A stretch of 64,000 bases of DNA from Allobacillus halotolerans (GTDB taxonomy: Bacteria; Bacillota; Bacilli; Bacillales; Alkalibacillaceae): the NCBI RefSeq assembly GCF_018967645.1, contig NZ_JAHLZF010000003.1, positions 124,316 to 188,315 of the forward strand, read 5' to 3'. Both the position numbers and the translations under genes were made by a program. Positions 39,744 through 48,489 of this stretch are shown here, one piece after another; the stretch's first letter is position 1, and every line of letters starts with the position of its first letter. The notes under the pieces are model-generated. The model had not been told where the DNA came from. It ran no database searches and saw nothing but the letters and a program-made list of their open reading frames with translations.

Positions 39744-40631
39744 ATGAATCTTCAAAGAGGCGATATTGTCACAAGATACTCTTATGATCATGATTTATTG
39801 TTTCGCGTCCAATCGATCGATCAAGACCAAGTTCAATTATACGGTGAAAACTTTCGCCTTGAGGTCGATGCACCGATTGATGACTTGAAGATAGTCATTC
39901 AAGAAGAAAAAAAGCGTGTGGAACAATCAATCATTCATAAAGAGCATGAATCCTACAGACTGTTCAGACAGGATTACTATTTAAGGTCCTTCAGAGACCA
40001 CTCACAGCCAATTTCCGTCAAAGATGCACCTAGGTTCCAAATATGCCCCAAAGTCCTTCACATGGATAGTGATGCGTTATTCTTGAAAAAGTGTGTACTT
40101 CTTTATAAGAAACTTGGGCTTCAAGTACATGGAGCGCATGTAAAAGAAAGCGAGATGCCGCATCAAGTGGCTGAATTGCTTGAAAAAGTTCAGCCGGACA
40201 TTTTAGTTTTGACCGGCCATGACTCTTATTCAAAGCAAAAAGGAGAAGAAGTGGATTTGCGTGCATATCGTAATAGCCGCTATTTTGTTGAAGCGGTACG
40301 TGCCGCAAGAAAAAAGGTTTCCCACCTAGATCAGCTCGTGATTTTTGCAGGCGCTTGTCAATCCCACTTTGAGTCATTAATTCGAGCTGGAGCGAACTTT
40401 GCCAGCTCACCGACGCGAATCAATATCCATGCATTAGATCCTGTATATGTAGCAGCCAAAGTTGGTTATACACCTTTTATGGAAAAAGTAGATATTTACG
40501 ACGTCATCGAAAAGACCGTTACGCAAGAAAAAGGAATCGGTGGATTGGAGACGAGAGGTCTTTTTCGAACTGGGTTACCATATATGAAAAAATTACCTAA
40601 AACACATGAAAAAGCCAACACAGATGAATAA
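39744..40631 (+). CDS. yabG: Sporulation-specific protease YabG
   Basis: 295 residues; the start MNLQRGDIVTRYSYDHDLLFRV is conserved in the family. Central PDILVLTGHDSYSKQ and the FAGACQSHFESLIRAGANFASSPTRINIHALDP segment carry the Cys and His of the family U57 peptidase. It is a mother-cell SigK product in B. subtilis that processes coat proteins. GAGGGAGAG precedes the ATG. Confidence 0.93.
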   Translation: MNLQRGDIVTRYSYDHDLLFRVQSIDQDQVQLYGENFRLEVDAPIDDLKIVIQEEKKRVEQSIIHKEHESYRLFRQDYYLRSFRDHSQPISVKDAPRFQICPKVLHMDSDALFLKKCVLLYKKLGLQVHGAHVKESEMPHQVAELLEKVQPDILVLTGHDSYSKQKGEEVDLRAYRNSRYFVEAVRAARKKVSHLDQLVIFAGACQSHFESLIRAGANFASSPTRINIHALDPVYVAAKVGYTPFMEKVDIYDVIEKTVTQEKGIGGLETRGLFRTGLPYMKKLPKTHEKANTDE

Positions 40632-40710
40632 AACAAGAACCCCCAACGGAATTTCTGATGCATGAATTTGGCTAAATGGGAAATGTTAAAATATAGTTCG
40701 TAAATTTATG

Positions 40711-40740
40711 TTGACACCATGGCTGGAATGTTGATATAAT
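40711..40740 (+). promoter_or_regulatory. veg upstream promoter
   Basis: TTGACA (40711-40716), 18-base spacer, TATAAT (40735-40740). Confidence 0.75.
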
Positions 40741-40750
40741 TAAATACTTT

Positions 40751-40779
40751 TTGACTTCCAAGCCATTTTGTGTTAAGAT
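40751..40779 (+). promoter_or_regulatory. veg downstream promoter
   Basis: TTGACT (40751-40756), 17-base spacer, TAAGAT (40774-40779), 24 bases before the veg start. Two consecutive strong promoters upstream of veg are also known in B. subtilis. Confidence 0.78.
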
Positions 40780-40802
40780 AGCACTTAGTGAGGTGGAGTC
40801 GT

Positions 40803-41057
40803 ATGGGAAAAACTTTGGCTGAAATTAAACAAGCTTTGGATGTTAAGATCGGGCAGCAATTAACATTGAAAGCAAACGGTGGTCGACGCAAAACGATTGA
40901 GCGGTTTGGCGTATTGGCAGAAACGTACCCATCTGTTTTTATCGTTGAGCTAGACCAGGATGAGCATTCTTTTGAAAGAGTCTCTTACAGCTATGCAGAC
41001 GTACTTACAGAAACCGTAGAGATTACCTTCACAGATGAAGTCAGTAAAATGGCTTAA
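40803..41057 (+). CDS. veg: Veg protein
   Basis: 84 residues from the ATG at 40803 after GAGGTGG. Highly conserved small beta-barrel protein: [34 protein letters not shown]. In B. subtilis it promotes biofilm matrix genes through SinR, and its mRNA is abundant. Upstream ATG at 40788 rejected for lack of a site. Confidence 0.95.
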   Translation: MGKTLAEIKQALDVKIGQQLTLKANGGRRKTIERFGVLAETYPSVFIVELDQDEHSFERVSYSYADVLTETVEITFTDEVSKMA

Positions 41058-41071
41058 CGGAGAGCAAGCAT

Positions 41072-41106
41072 AAGAGGTCCTGCAGCAATTGACTGTGGGA
41101 CCTCTT
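41072..41106 (+). terminator. Probable veg terminator
   Basis: AAGAGGTCC (41072-41080) and GGACCTCTT (41098-41106) form a strong stem, but only a weak T stretch follows. Confidence 0.5.
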
Positions 41107-41273
41107 ATGTTTACGCGGACTAGTTTTGAAAATCGTCCTCCAGCTATCCCCCCCTCAAGTGATTGTCTCTCATGAAATTCAATGATGATATCACCAATAA
41201 TTACATGTCTTATGTTTCCGGAAATACATATACTAAGCCTGTCGTAAATAAAACCGAAAAGGAGTTGTGATCA

Positions 41274-41450
41274 TTGAGTAGACGAAAAGGCATCATGTCT
41301 GATCGCTTGAAAGAGGAGATCGCAAAGGAAATGGGGATTTACGACACGGTTCAAAAAGAAGGATGGGGAGGCATCAAGTCTCGCGATGCCGGTAACATGG
41401 TAAAGCGAGCGATTGAAATGGCTGAGGAGAACACGAAAAACAAATTGTAA
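41274..41450 (+). CDS. sspF: Small acid-soluble spore protein SspF (alpha/beta type)
   Basis: 58 residues starting with TTG at 41274, ten bases after AAGGAG. The sequence [20 protein letters not shown] then [20 protein letters not shown] and [10 protein letters not shown] is the SspF pattern. It is expected in the forespore, binding and protecting DNA. CATATACTA at 41227-41235 resembles a SigG -10, but its -35 is not clear. Position between veg and ispE is conserved. Confidence 0.93.
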   Translation: MSRRKGIMSDRLKEEIAKEMGIYDTVQKEGWGGIKSRDAGNMVKRAIEMAEENTKNKL

Positions 41451-41489
41451 ATTTTCTCCTCCGACTGCATGTCCCCCTAATGATTGCAT

Positions 41490-41521
41490 CGGTCACGGTT
41501 CAGTTGAACTGTGGCCGATTT
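41490..41521 (+). terminator. Terminator downstream of sspF
   Basis: A 13-bp stem CGGTCACGGTTCA (41490-41502) / TGAACTGTGGCCG (41505-41517) with two wobbles, then ATTTT. Confidence 0.8.
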
Positions 41522-41679
41522 TCTATGTCGGCCACATTCAAAATGGGAGCTTGAAATCTTAAAGTTACATAACATGAATCATCTAAAAAAACTGAATAAA
41601 ATCATTTGCTCTTTTTCTTTATAAATGGTTTCTTGTATGTGATACAATCAAAGAAATTAATGATGCAGAAGGTGAAACA

Positions 41680-42531
41680 ATGATTTTTGAAAAAGCGCCG
41701 GCGAAGATCAATTTAACGCTAGACGTTTTATATAAACGAGACGATGGGTATCACGAAATTGAAATGATTATGACATCCATTGACCTTGCAGACCGACTCA
41801 CGTTTGAGAAAACAAACGATCCGTCCATCACGATTGTTTCCGAAAAAAGATACGTACCAAATGATCAACGAAACCTTGCTTATCAAGGGGTTGCCTTGAT
41901 GCGAGAAAAATTCGGGATTCAATCAGGTGTGAAAATAACGATTGATAAACAAATACCTGTTGCTGCAGGGCTTGCTGGCGGAAGTAGTGATGCAGCAGCT
42001 GCACTAAGAGGCATGAATCGGTTGTTCAATCTTGGGCAGAGCACTGAACAGCTTCAAAAGATCGGTGAGGAAATTGGCTCCGATGTACCGTTTTGTGTGT
42101 CGGGAAAAACAGCAATTGCGAGAGGGAGGGGAGAGAAGCTATCCACTTTACCGTCTCCCCCGCCTTGTTGGGTTGTGCTCGCAAAACCAAATATCGGCGT
42201 ATCGACAAAAGATGTATACGGAAACGTGAATGTAGATCAGATCGAGCATCCGGATACAGAGTCAATGGCTAATGCTCTTCGCAAGAAAGATTTCCAATCG
42301 TTATGTAACCATCTAGAAAATGTATTGGAACCAATTACGGTCGCCATGCATCAAGAAGTTCATCAAATAAAGACATTTATGCAAAAGCAAGGTTTGGAAG
42401 GTGTGTTAATGAGTGGTAGTGGACCGACTGTATACGGATTGACCGAGCATCTTTCGAAAGCTGAACGGACCGTAAATGGGTTAAGGGGCTTTTGCCAAGA
42501 AGTTTATTTAGTCCGTGCCTTAACGGATTAA
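41680..42531 (+). CDS. ispE: 4-diphosphocytidyl-2-C-methyl-D-erythritol kinase IspE
   Basis: 283 residues, GHMP kinase: KAPAKINLTLDVLYKRDDGYHEIEM at the N-terminus, the ATP loop PVAAGLAGGSSDAAAALRGMN, and the C-terminal MSGSGPTVYGL. Fourth step of the MEP isoprenoid pathway. The ribosome site is weak (AGAAGGTGAAAC). Confidence 0.96.
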   Translation: MIFEKAPAKINLTLDVLYKRDDGYHEIEMIMTSIDLADRLTFEKTNDPSITIVSEKRYVPNDQRNLAYQGVALMREKFGIQSGVKITIDKQIPVAAGLAGGSSDAAAALRGMNRLFNLGQSTEQLQKIGEEIGSDVPFCVSGKTAIARGRGEKLSTLPSPPPCWVVLAKPNIGVSTKDVYGNVNVDQIEHPDTESMANALRKKDFQSLCNHLENVLEPITVAMHQEVHQIKTFMQKQGLEGVLMSGSGPTVYGLTEHLSKAERTVNGLRGFCQEVYLVRALTD

Positions 42532-42596
42532 CTATATACCGTTAAAATACCCAGTAATCCTAGTAAACCCAAACATTAAGTGATATATTATTAATT

Positions 42597-42609
42597 AATA
42601 TTCGGCAAT
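42597..42609 (-). promoter_or_regulatory. Possible PurBox upstream of purR
   Basis: On the minus strand ATTGCCGAATATT matches the PurR half-site consensus AWWWCCGAACWWT at 11 of 13 positions, 18 bases before purR. purR is autoregulated in B. subtilis. Confidence 0.4.
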
Positions 42610-42626
42610 AAAAAGGTGGAAAGGTA

Positions 42627-43439
42627 ATGAGACGAAGCGAACGACTGGTGGCGATGACTGACTACTTCAAAGAAAACCCTTATACACATATTTCTTTGCC
42701 TTTTTTCGTGCAATGGTTTGAAGCGGCAAAATCATCGATCAGTGAGGATTTGGATATTATTGACGCCATGTTTGATCAATTAGGAATTGGACGGCTGCAA
42801 ACATCGGCTGGTGCAGCCGGAGGGGTTCAATACATTCCGGATTATCACATGGACTTAAGTAAAAAGAAGATTGATGATATTATTGAACTTTTAGAAGATC
42901 CTAAACGAATCTTGCCTGGCGGGTACATTTATATGAGTGATCTGCTCGGTGATCTTAAACAACTACGCATTATCGGGAAAATGTTTGGCGCAGCATTCAA
43001 AGCGTATGATGTCGATTACGTCGTTACGGTTGCGACGAAAGGGATTCCGCTCGCGTACGCTGTTGCAGATGTATTAAGAGTTCCTGTTGTCATTATTAGA
43101 CGAGATCCGAAAGTGACGGAAGGTTCGACCGTGAGTATCAATTATGTGTCTGGCTCTTCTAGAAAAATTCAGACGATGGTTTTATCGAAACGGAGCATTC
43201 AAGAGAACTCGAATGTAATCCTTCTAGATGATTTCATGAAAGCAGGAGGCACCATTCATGGCATGGTTAGCCTGATGAATGAATTTAATGCAACCGTCAA
43301 AGGAATCGGGGTATTGGCGGAGGCTGAAGATGATGAAGAAGACCGTCGCGTGGATGATTATATCTCCCTGTTGAAATTTCAAGAAGTCAATGAGCGTGAA
43401 GGCCGTATTCAAGTTGTCCGTGGGAATTACTTTGAATAA
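42627..43439 (+). CDS. purR: Purine operon repressor PurR
   Basis: 270 residues: an N-terminal winged-helix domain (MRRSERLVAMTDYFKENPYTHISLPFF) and a phosphoribosyltransferase-like effector domain with the PRPP loop VILLDDFMKAGGTIHGM. PRPP binding relieves repression of purine genes. AAAAGGTGG precedes the ATG. In B. subtilis yabJ follows; here a repeat element occupies that place. Confidence 0.95.
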   Translation: MRRSERLVAMTDYFKENPYTHISLPFFVQWFEAAKSSISEDLDIIDAMFDQLGIGRLQTSAGAAGGVQYIPDYHMDLSKKKIDDIIELLEDPKRILPGGYIYMSDLLGDLKQLRIIGKMFGAAFKAYDVDYVVTVATKGIPLAYAVADVLRVPVVIIRRDPKVTEGSTVSINYVSGSSRKIQTMVLSKRSIQENSNVILLDDFMKAGGTIHGMVSLMNEFNATVKGIGVLAEAEDDEEDRRVDDYISLLKFQEVNEREGRIQVVRGNYFE

Positions 43440-43487
43440 TCGTTTATAGAAGTTCATAAAAGACAACTGGGTTGTTGGTAACATATA

Positions 43488-43632
43488 GAGGCTAGGACAA
43501 ATCAAAGTGATAAACTCACAAACATGAATAACAATCTAACTTAGCGCAGTATATTTTCGAAGCGGGTATTTCCAGCACACTAAAATAGAATGTTCGTATC
43601 TGAGTCAACTTTAAAGATTTTGTCCCAGCCTC
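43488..43632. repeat. Inverted-end repeat element C (form without insert)
   Basis: GAGGCTAGGACAAATC (from 43488) and TTTTGTCCCAGCCTC (to 43632) are inverted ends. The body matches element B outside its inner segment: ATAACAATCTAACTTAGCG then AGTATATTTT...CGAAGCGG. The 206 bases at 37879-38084 of element B are missing exactly between two AGCG copies. Confidence 0.88.
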
Positions 43633-43685
43633 GTAAGTAGTTTCCATCCATGCAATAATTTTTTAAATTATTTTTAATAAAAAGA

Positions 43686-43713
43686 AGGATTTATCGATAG
43701 AATGTTGAATTGA
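43686..43713 (+). promoter_or_regulatory. SigH promoter of spoVG
   Basis: AGGATTT (43686-43692), 14-base spacer, GAATTGA (43707-43713). The same two elements with the same spacer are known for the SigH-dependent spoVG promoter of B. subtilis. A 7-bp hairpin GCTTACG / CGTAAGC (43763-43783) lies in the leader. Confidence 0.88.
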
Positions 43714-43812
43714 CAATAATAAGTCGTATTCTTTGTTTAAAAAGAATGGAGAAACCGATCAAGCTTACGGATCTCTCGTAAGCGCAGTTTTCATTAAAGG
43801 TGGTGATACATA

Positions 43813-44100
43813 ATGCAAGTTACCGACGTAAGATTACGCCGCGTGAACACTGATGGTCGTATGCGTGCAATCGCTTCCATTACATTGGACGATGAATTTG
43901 TCGTCCATGATATCCGTGTGATCGACGGAAACAATGGTTTGTTCGTTGCTATGCCAAGTAAACGTACACCAGATGGAGAGTTTAGAGATATCGCGCATCC
44001 AATCAACTCAGATACACGAGGTAAAATTCAAGATGCTGTATTGGAAGAATACCATCGTGTTGGAGAAGAATCTGAGCTTGAAGAAGCAGGAGCTTCCTAA
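43813..44100 (+). CDS. spoVG: SpoVG, RNA-binding regulator
   Basis: 95 residues; [39 protein letters not shown] and the C-terminal [19 protein letters not shown] are strongly conserved. It affects septation and spore cortex formation and binds nucleic acid. AAAGGTGGTG precedes the ATG. Confidence 0.97.
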   Translation: MQVTDVRLRRVNTDGRMRAIASITLDDEFVVHDIRVIDGNNGLFVAMPSKRTPDGEFRDIAHPINSDTRGKIQDAVLEEYHRVGEESELEEAGAS

Positions 44101-44113
44101 AAAAGAGTTGAAT

Positions 44114-44154
44114 AAGAAGTCTATTCATGAAGTAAATGAATAGGCTTCTTTTTT
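44114..44154 (+). terminator. Terminator of spoVG
   Basis: AAGAAG(T)CTATTCAT pairs with ATGAATAG(G)CTTCTT, followed by T6. Confidence 0.85.
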
Positions 44155-44254
44155 GTTGATGGAAAAGAAGTTGTTGGAACTTCTTGTCATCAGTTGCAAC
44201 GACTTTTTATTTAAGATATATTCATAATGTATGCCTATGTATGGAGGGGAAATT

Positions 44255-45625
44255 ATGGCGAATAGATATGCTGTCGTGTTGGCAGCGGGAAAAGGAACAC
44301 GCATGAAATCGAAGTTATATAAAGTGCTGCACCCCGTTTGTGGGAAGCCGATGGTCGAGCATGTTGTCGATCAGCTGGATGAGTTGCAGTTAAACCAACT
44401 GATTACTGTAGTAGGCCATGGAGCTGAAAAAGTTAAAGAACAGCTGGGAAGCCGTAGTGAATATGCACTGCAGGAGGAACAGCTTGGAACAGGTCATGCG
44501 GTCCAAATGGCCGAGCCATTCATTGGGAATAATGAAGGAACGACCGTTGTCGTTTGTGGAGATACCCCGCTACTGACAGCAGAGACATTGAAGCAATTAA
44601 TGCAACATCATGAGAAAGAACAATCCGCCGTAACTGTGTTGACGACTGAACTTGAAAATCCATCAGGATATGGTCGTATTGTACGTAATGAATCAAATGA
44701 AGTAGCCAAAATTGTTGAAGATAAAGATGCAACTGATGAAGAAAAACAACTGACTGAGATCAATACCGGTACGTATTGTTTCGATAATAAAATGTTGTTC
44801 GAAGCGTTAAAGAATGTATCCAACTCGAATGCGCAAGGTGAGTATTATTTGCCTGATGTATTAGAGATTGCTAAAGATGAAGGAAAAAAGGTGACTGCAT
44901 ACTTAACTCCTGACGATAAAGAAACGATTGGAGTCAATGATCGTTTGGCGCTTTCCAAAGCAGAAAAACTGATGCAGAAGCGAATTAACGAAAAACATAT
45001 GAAAAACGGTGTGACGTTAATTGACCCCGATCAGACATATATTGGCCCTGATGTCATAATTGAACCGGATGTCGTCATCGAACCAGGTTGTCGGATTCAA
45101 GGGAAAACGACGATTCAATCCGATGTTTATGTCGGGTTAAACAGTGAGATCATCGACTGTGAGATTGGTGAAGGCACGGAGATTCACCAAAGTGTACTGA
45201 AAGAAAGTAAGGTTGGCCGCCAAGTAAAAGTTGGCCCGTTCGCACATATTCGTCCAGAGAGTACGCTCCAGGATGATGTAAAAGTCGGTAACTTTGTGGA
45301 AATCAAGAAAACGACGATGGGACAGAATAGTAAAGCTTCCCATTTATCGTATCTTGGTGATGCAGAAATCGGCGATGATGTGAATGTTGGTTGTGGTTCA
45401 ATTACCGTCAATTATGATGGAAAAAGCAAACATAAAACAATTATAGAAGATGGCGTATTTATCGGGTGTAATTCGAATTTAGTTGCACCGGTTACACTAA
45501 AAGAAGGGTCCTATGTGGCTGCTGGCTCAACGATTACGAAAGACATCCCTGAGAAAGCATTGTCTATAGCCCGTGCACGTCAAGTAAATAAAGAAGGTTA
45601 CGTTGAGCGTTTAAATAAAAAATAA
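44255..45625 (+). CDS. glmU: Bifunctional UDP-GlcNAc pyrophosphorylase / GlcN-1-P acetyltransferase GlmU
   Basis: 456 residues from the ATG at 44255 after GGAGGGG, the same length as B. subtilis GlmU. N-terminal uridyltransferase domain with [22 protein letters not shown]-terminal left-handed beta-helix of hexapeptide repeats (from about 255), with [17 protein letters not shown]. It makes UDP-GlcNAc for wall and teichoic acid synthesis. Confidence 0.97.
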   Translation: MANRYAVVLAAGKGTRMKSKLYKVLHPVCGKPMVEHVVDQLDELQLNQLITVVGHGAEKVKEQLGSRSEYALQEEQLGTGHAVQMAEPFIGNNEGTTVVVCGDTPLLTAETLKQLMQHHEKEQSAVTVLTTELENPSGYGRIVRNESNEVAKIVEDKDATDEEKQLTEINTGTYCFDNKMLFEALKNVSNSNAQGEYYLPDVLEIAKDEGKKVTAYLTPDDKETIGVNDRLALSKAEKLMQKRINEKHMKNGVTLIDPDQTYIGPDVIIEPDVVIEPGCRIQGKTTIQSDVYVGLNSEIIDCEIGEGTEIHQSVLKESKVGRQVKVGPFAHIRPESTLQDDVKVGNFVEIKKTTMGQNSKASHLSYLGDAEIGDDVNVGCGSITVNYDGKSKHKTIIEDGVFIGCNSNLVAPVTLKEGSYVAAGSTITKDIPEKALSIARARQVNKEGYVERLNKK

Positions 45626-45643
45626 TTGGTTGGAGGTTTCAAT

Positions 45644-46597
45644 ATGACTCGTCAATATCAAGATGAATTTTTAAAGGTGTTCTCATTAAATTCAAACCCG
45701 AAGCTTGCTGAGGAAATTGCTGATCATATCGGTGTGGAATTAGGTAAAAGTTCTGTGAAGCGCTTCAGTGATGGTGAAGTACAAATCAATATCGAAGAAA
45801 GTGTGCGGGGCTGTGATGTATACGTTGTACAGTCGACTTCCAACCCGGTAAATGAGCATTTAATGGAGTTATTGATTATGATTGACGCATTAAAACGTGC
45901 TTCCGCTCGTACAATCAATGTTGTCACACCATATTATGGCTATGCAAGACAAGATCGAAAAGCAAGATCCCGTGAACCGATCACCGCAAAATTGGTCGCC
46001 GATTTAATTGAAAAAGCAGGTGCCGATCGACTGATTACATTGGACTTTCATGCGGCTCAAATTCAAGGTTTCTTTGATATTCCAATTGATCACCTATTCG
46101 GCATGCCGATTTTAAGTCAATATTTTGAAGAAAAGCAACTGCAAGATGTCGTCGTTGTCTCTCCAGATCATGGGGGCGTAACACGTGCAAGACAGCTAGC
46201 CGACCGTTTGAAAGCACCGATTGCAATTATTGATAAAAGACGTCCACAACCGAACGTGGCAGAGGTCATGAACATTGTAGGTGAAGTTGAAGGCAAAACA
46301 GCGATTTTAATCGATGATATCATCGATACAGCGGGAACCATTACATTGGCAGCTGACGCTATGTTGGATAGCGGTGCGAAGGAAGTTTACGCATGCTGTA
46401 CGCATCCGGTATTATCCGGTCCGGCAAATGACCGAATTGATCAGTCACCAATCAAGGAATTGATTGTGACGAATACAATTCCATTGACTGAGCAAATTAC
46501 TTCAAACAAAATCAAACAACTTTCTGTTGGTGAGTTAATTGCGGAATCGATTAAGCGTGTACACGAGCACCGTTCAATCAGTACATTATTTAACTAA
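45644..46597 (+). CDS. prs: Ribose-phosphate pyrophosphokinase
   Basis: 317 residues from the ATG at 45644 after GGAGG; a TTG 18 bases upstream is rejected. Class I PRPP synthetase: [48 protein letters not shown] loop [13 protein letters not shown]. It supplies PRPP for purines (sensed by PurR nearby), pyrimidines, NAD, His and Trp. It follows glmU closely and is probably co-transcribed. Confidence 0.97.
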   Translation: MTRQYQDEFLKVFSLNSNPKLAEEIADHIGVELGKSSVKRFSDGEVQINIEESVRGCDVYVVQSTSNPVNEHLMELLIMIDALKRASARTINVVTPYYGYARQDRKARSREPITAKLVADLIEKAGADRLITLDFHAAQIQGFFDIPIDHLFGMPILSQYFEEKQLQDVVVVSPDHGGVTRARQLADRLKAPIAIIDKRRPQPNVAEVMNIVGEVEGKTAILIDDIIDTAGTITLAADAMLDSGAKEVYACCTHPVLSGPANDRIDQSPIKELIVTNTIPLTEQITSNKIKQLSVGELIAESIKRVHEHRSISTLFN

Positions 46598-46701
46598 GGT
46601 TTCATTCAAATAAGCTAAAATTTTAAAAAAGCTGTCTAAAAGGTTATAATAGAGAAGAATACAAATATACTGGAAATTATTTATGGAGGAAGTGAAAAAT
46701 T

Positions 46702-47340
46702 ATGGCTGCAACAATCGAAGGTAAAGCAAGAACAGATTTACGTATTTCCAATACAAAAAAATTGAGAGGCGAAGGTCAAATCCCAGGCGTTTTATATGGA
46801 AAAGGGAAAGAGCCTGTTAATATTTCTGTAGATGGAATCGATTTAATCAAAAAGGTACGTGAAGAAGGTAGGAACGCTGTATTCTCTGTTAAATTAGATA
46901 ATGGGAATGCTTATGATGCCATGTTATATGATTATCAACAAGATTCAATCAAAGGCGAATTGACGCATGTTGATTTCTATATGGTGGACATGTCTCAAGA
47001 AGTAGATGTGGAAGTTTCCATCAACCTTGACGGAGAAGCGATTGGTGAAAAAGACGGTGGTGTCAGACAGCAACCAATGCATGTCTTGAATATTCGTTCG
47101 ACTCCAGGAAATATTCCTGAAGAGATCTTGATCGATATTTCTGAGTTAAACATTGGCGATGTCATCACTGTTGGCGATCTTAAAGGTGATAAAAACTACG
47201 AGATCATGGACGACGATGAAACGACCATCATTACGATCTTACCACCACAGCAAGAGGAAGTTGAAACAGAAGATGATGGCGAGGAGCCAGCAGAACCAGA
47301 ATTGGTTGATGCTAAAGATGATGAAGAGGAAGAAAAATAA
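46702..47340 (+). CDS. ctc: Ribosomal protein bL25, Ctc form
   Basis: 212 residues: an L25 5S-rRNA-binding domain (about 5-92) and the TL5-type C-terminal beta domain (about 93-185), then a very acidic tail (about 25 residues, mostly Glu and Asp). In B. subtilis ctc is a SigB stress gene. I see TATAAT (about 46645) but no SigB elements here. TGGAGGAAG precedes the ATG. Confidence 0.94.
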   Translation: MAATIEGKARTDLRISNTKKLRGEGQIPGVLYGKGKEPVNISVDGIDLIKKVREEGRNAVFSVKLDNGNAYDAMLYDYQQDSIKGELTHVDFYMVDMSQEVDVEVSINLDGEAIGEKDGGVRQQPMHVLNIRSTPGNIPEEILIDISELNIGDVITVGDLKGDKNYEIMDDDETTIITILPPQQEEVETEDDGEEPAEPELVDAKDDEEEEK

Positions 47341-47363
47341 GTCCGTCTTCATAGCATGAATGA

Positions 47364-47401
47364 AACAGATCGGAGCACGATATGGCGCTTCGATCTGTTT
47401 T
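47364..47401 (+). terminator. Terminator of ctc
   Basis: AACAGATCGGAGC (47364-47376) with GCTTCGATCTGTT (47387-47399), then T. Confidence 0.75.
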
Positions 47402-47544
47402 CATGTTGCATTTTTTTCAATTAGACTGGCATGGCACGAAGCTTCTCAGGGTAAACTTGAATAAGATGGTATGGCCCATTGAGGGTAGGATAATCGCTGT
47501 TTAACGATTGTTAGTCGATGGACAAAAAGGAGATAAAGACAGTC

Positions 47545-48102
47545 ATGAAATGTATTGTTGGGTTAGGGAATCCAGGCTTAAAGTATAAGCATACAAGACA
47601 TAATATCGGATTTGACGTGATTGATTACTTGGTGAAGCAGAATGGCTGGAAGCTTAAAAAAGGGAAGTTTGAAGCCCATTATGCTGTTGAAAACTGGCAA
47701 GGAGAAAAGGTGCTCATACTTAAACCACAAACCTTTATGAATCTATCCGGCCAATCCGTCAGACAGGCAATGGATTTTTACGAGATCGATCCTAAGAACT
47801 TGCTTGTCATTTACGACGACTTGGATCTTCCGGCGGGTAAAATCCGTCTTAGACATACAGGAGGCCATGGTGGTCACAATGGTATGAGGAATATTATCGA
47901 GCATCTTGGGGTAAAGGAATTTAACCGAGTCCGTTTTGGAATCGGCAGACCTGACACAAATATCGATATCGTCCATTATGTGCTCAGTAAATTTTCCAAA
48001 CAAGAAAAGGAAACGATCAACTCATCCATCGTGAAAACTTATGATGCTTGTGAAGCATGGATGGATACGGCATTTCCGGAAGTGATGAATCAGTTTAATT
48101 AA
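47545..48102 (+). CDS. pth: Peptidyl-tRNA hydrolase (SpoVC)
   Basis: 185 residues from the ATG at 47545, with AAGGAG 12 bases upstream; an ATG at 47518 would add nine non-conserved residues. MKCIVGLGNPGLKYKHTRHNIGFDVID carries the catalytic His, and KPQTFMNLSGQSV, YDDLDLPAGKIRLR and GGHNGMRNI complete the family pattern. It recycles stalled peptidyl-tRNA. Confidence 0.95.
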   Translation: MKCIVGLGNPGLKYKHTRHNIGFDVIDYLVKQNGWKLKKGKFEAHYAVENWQGEKVLILKPQTFMNLSGQSVRQAMDFYEIDPKNLLVIYDDLDLPAGKIRLRHTGGHGGHNGMRNIIEHLGVKEFNRVRFGIGRPDTNIDIVHYVLSKFSKQEKETINSSIVKTYDACEAWMDTAFPEVMNQFN

Positions 48103-48150
48103 AAACCGTTTGAAGACTTACCGACAGAATAAATTTGCTTCTTCTTGGAA

Positions 48151-48167
48151 AAGCTAGTCACTAGCTT
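48151..48167. promoter_or_regulatory. Perfect dyad upstream of fin
   Basis: AAGCTAGT C ACTAGCTT, a 17-base perfect palindrome about 20 bases before the fin start and next to its GAGGAGGAG. Operator or RNA hairpin; no family assigned. Confidence 0.4.
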
Positions 48168-48187
48168 ATGATGAGGAGGAGATATCG

Positions 48188-48415
48188 ATGGCGATTCAGA
48201 TGACATGTCGGCATTGTGGAGAATCTATGGGTGAGTTGAAAGAGCATCCGCGTGTATTCGATTTATTGAATCAAGAGTTATCAACAGAGGAATCGAATCA
48301 TATGATGAAAGAAAATCAGCAAGGTGATTTGATGCTACAATTGGTTTGCGAAACATGTGAAGAAACACTCACGCAGAACCCGGGTTTATTTGAAAATGAT
48401 AATTTTATTCACTAA
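48188..48415 (+). CDS. fin: Anti-SigF factor Fin (YabK)
   Basis: 75 residues with two Cys-x-x-Cys pairs (CRHCG near 7-11, CETCEE near 55-60) and a C-terminal NPGLFENDNFIH, matching Fin in length and layout. Fin lowers SigF activity so that SigG can take over the polymerase in the forespore. GAGGAGGAG upstream. Confidence 0.92.
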   Translation: MAIQMTCRHCGESMGELKEHPRVFDLLNQELSTEESNHMMKENQQGDLMLQLVCETCEETLTQNPGLFENDNFIH

Positions 48416-48442
48416 GCTTTGGTACACGCCAAAGCATTTTTC
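48416..48442 (+). terminator. Terminator of fin
   Basis: GCTTTGG (48416-48422) with CCAAAGC (48429-48435), then ATTTTT, starting directly after the stop codon. Confidence 0.8.
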
Positions 48443-48489
48443 CATTCAATGAATCCGAAGAGGGACGTATCGAGCTAGGGGGAGAGCAG

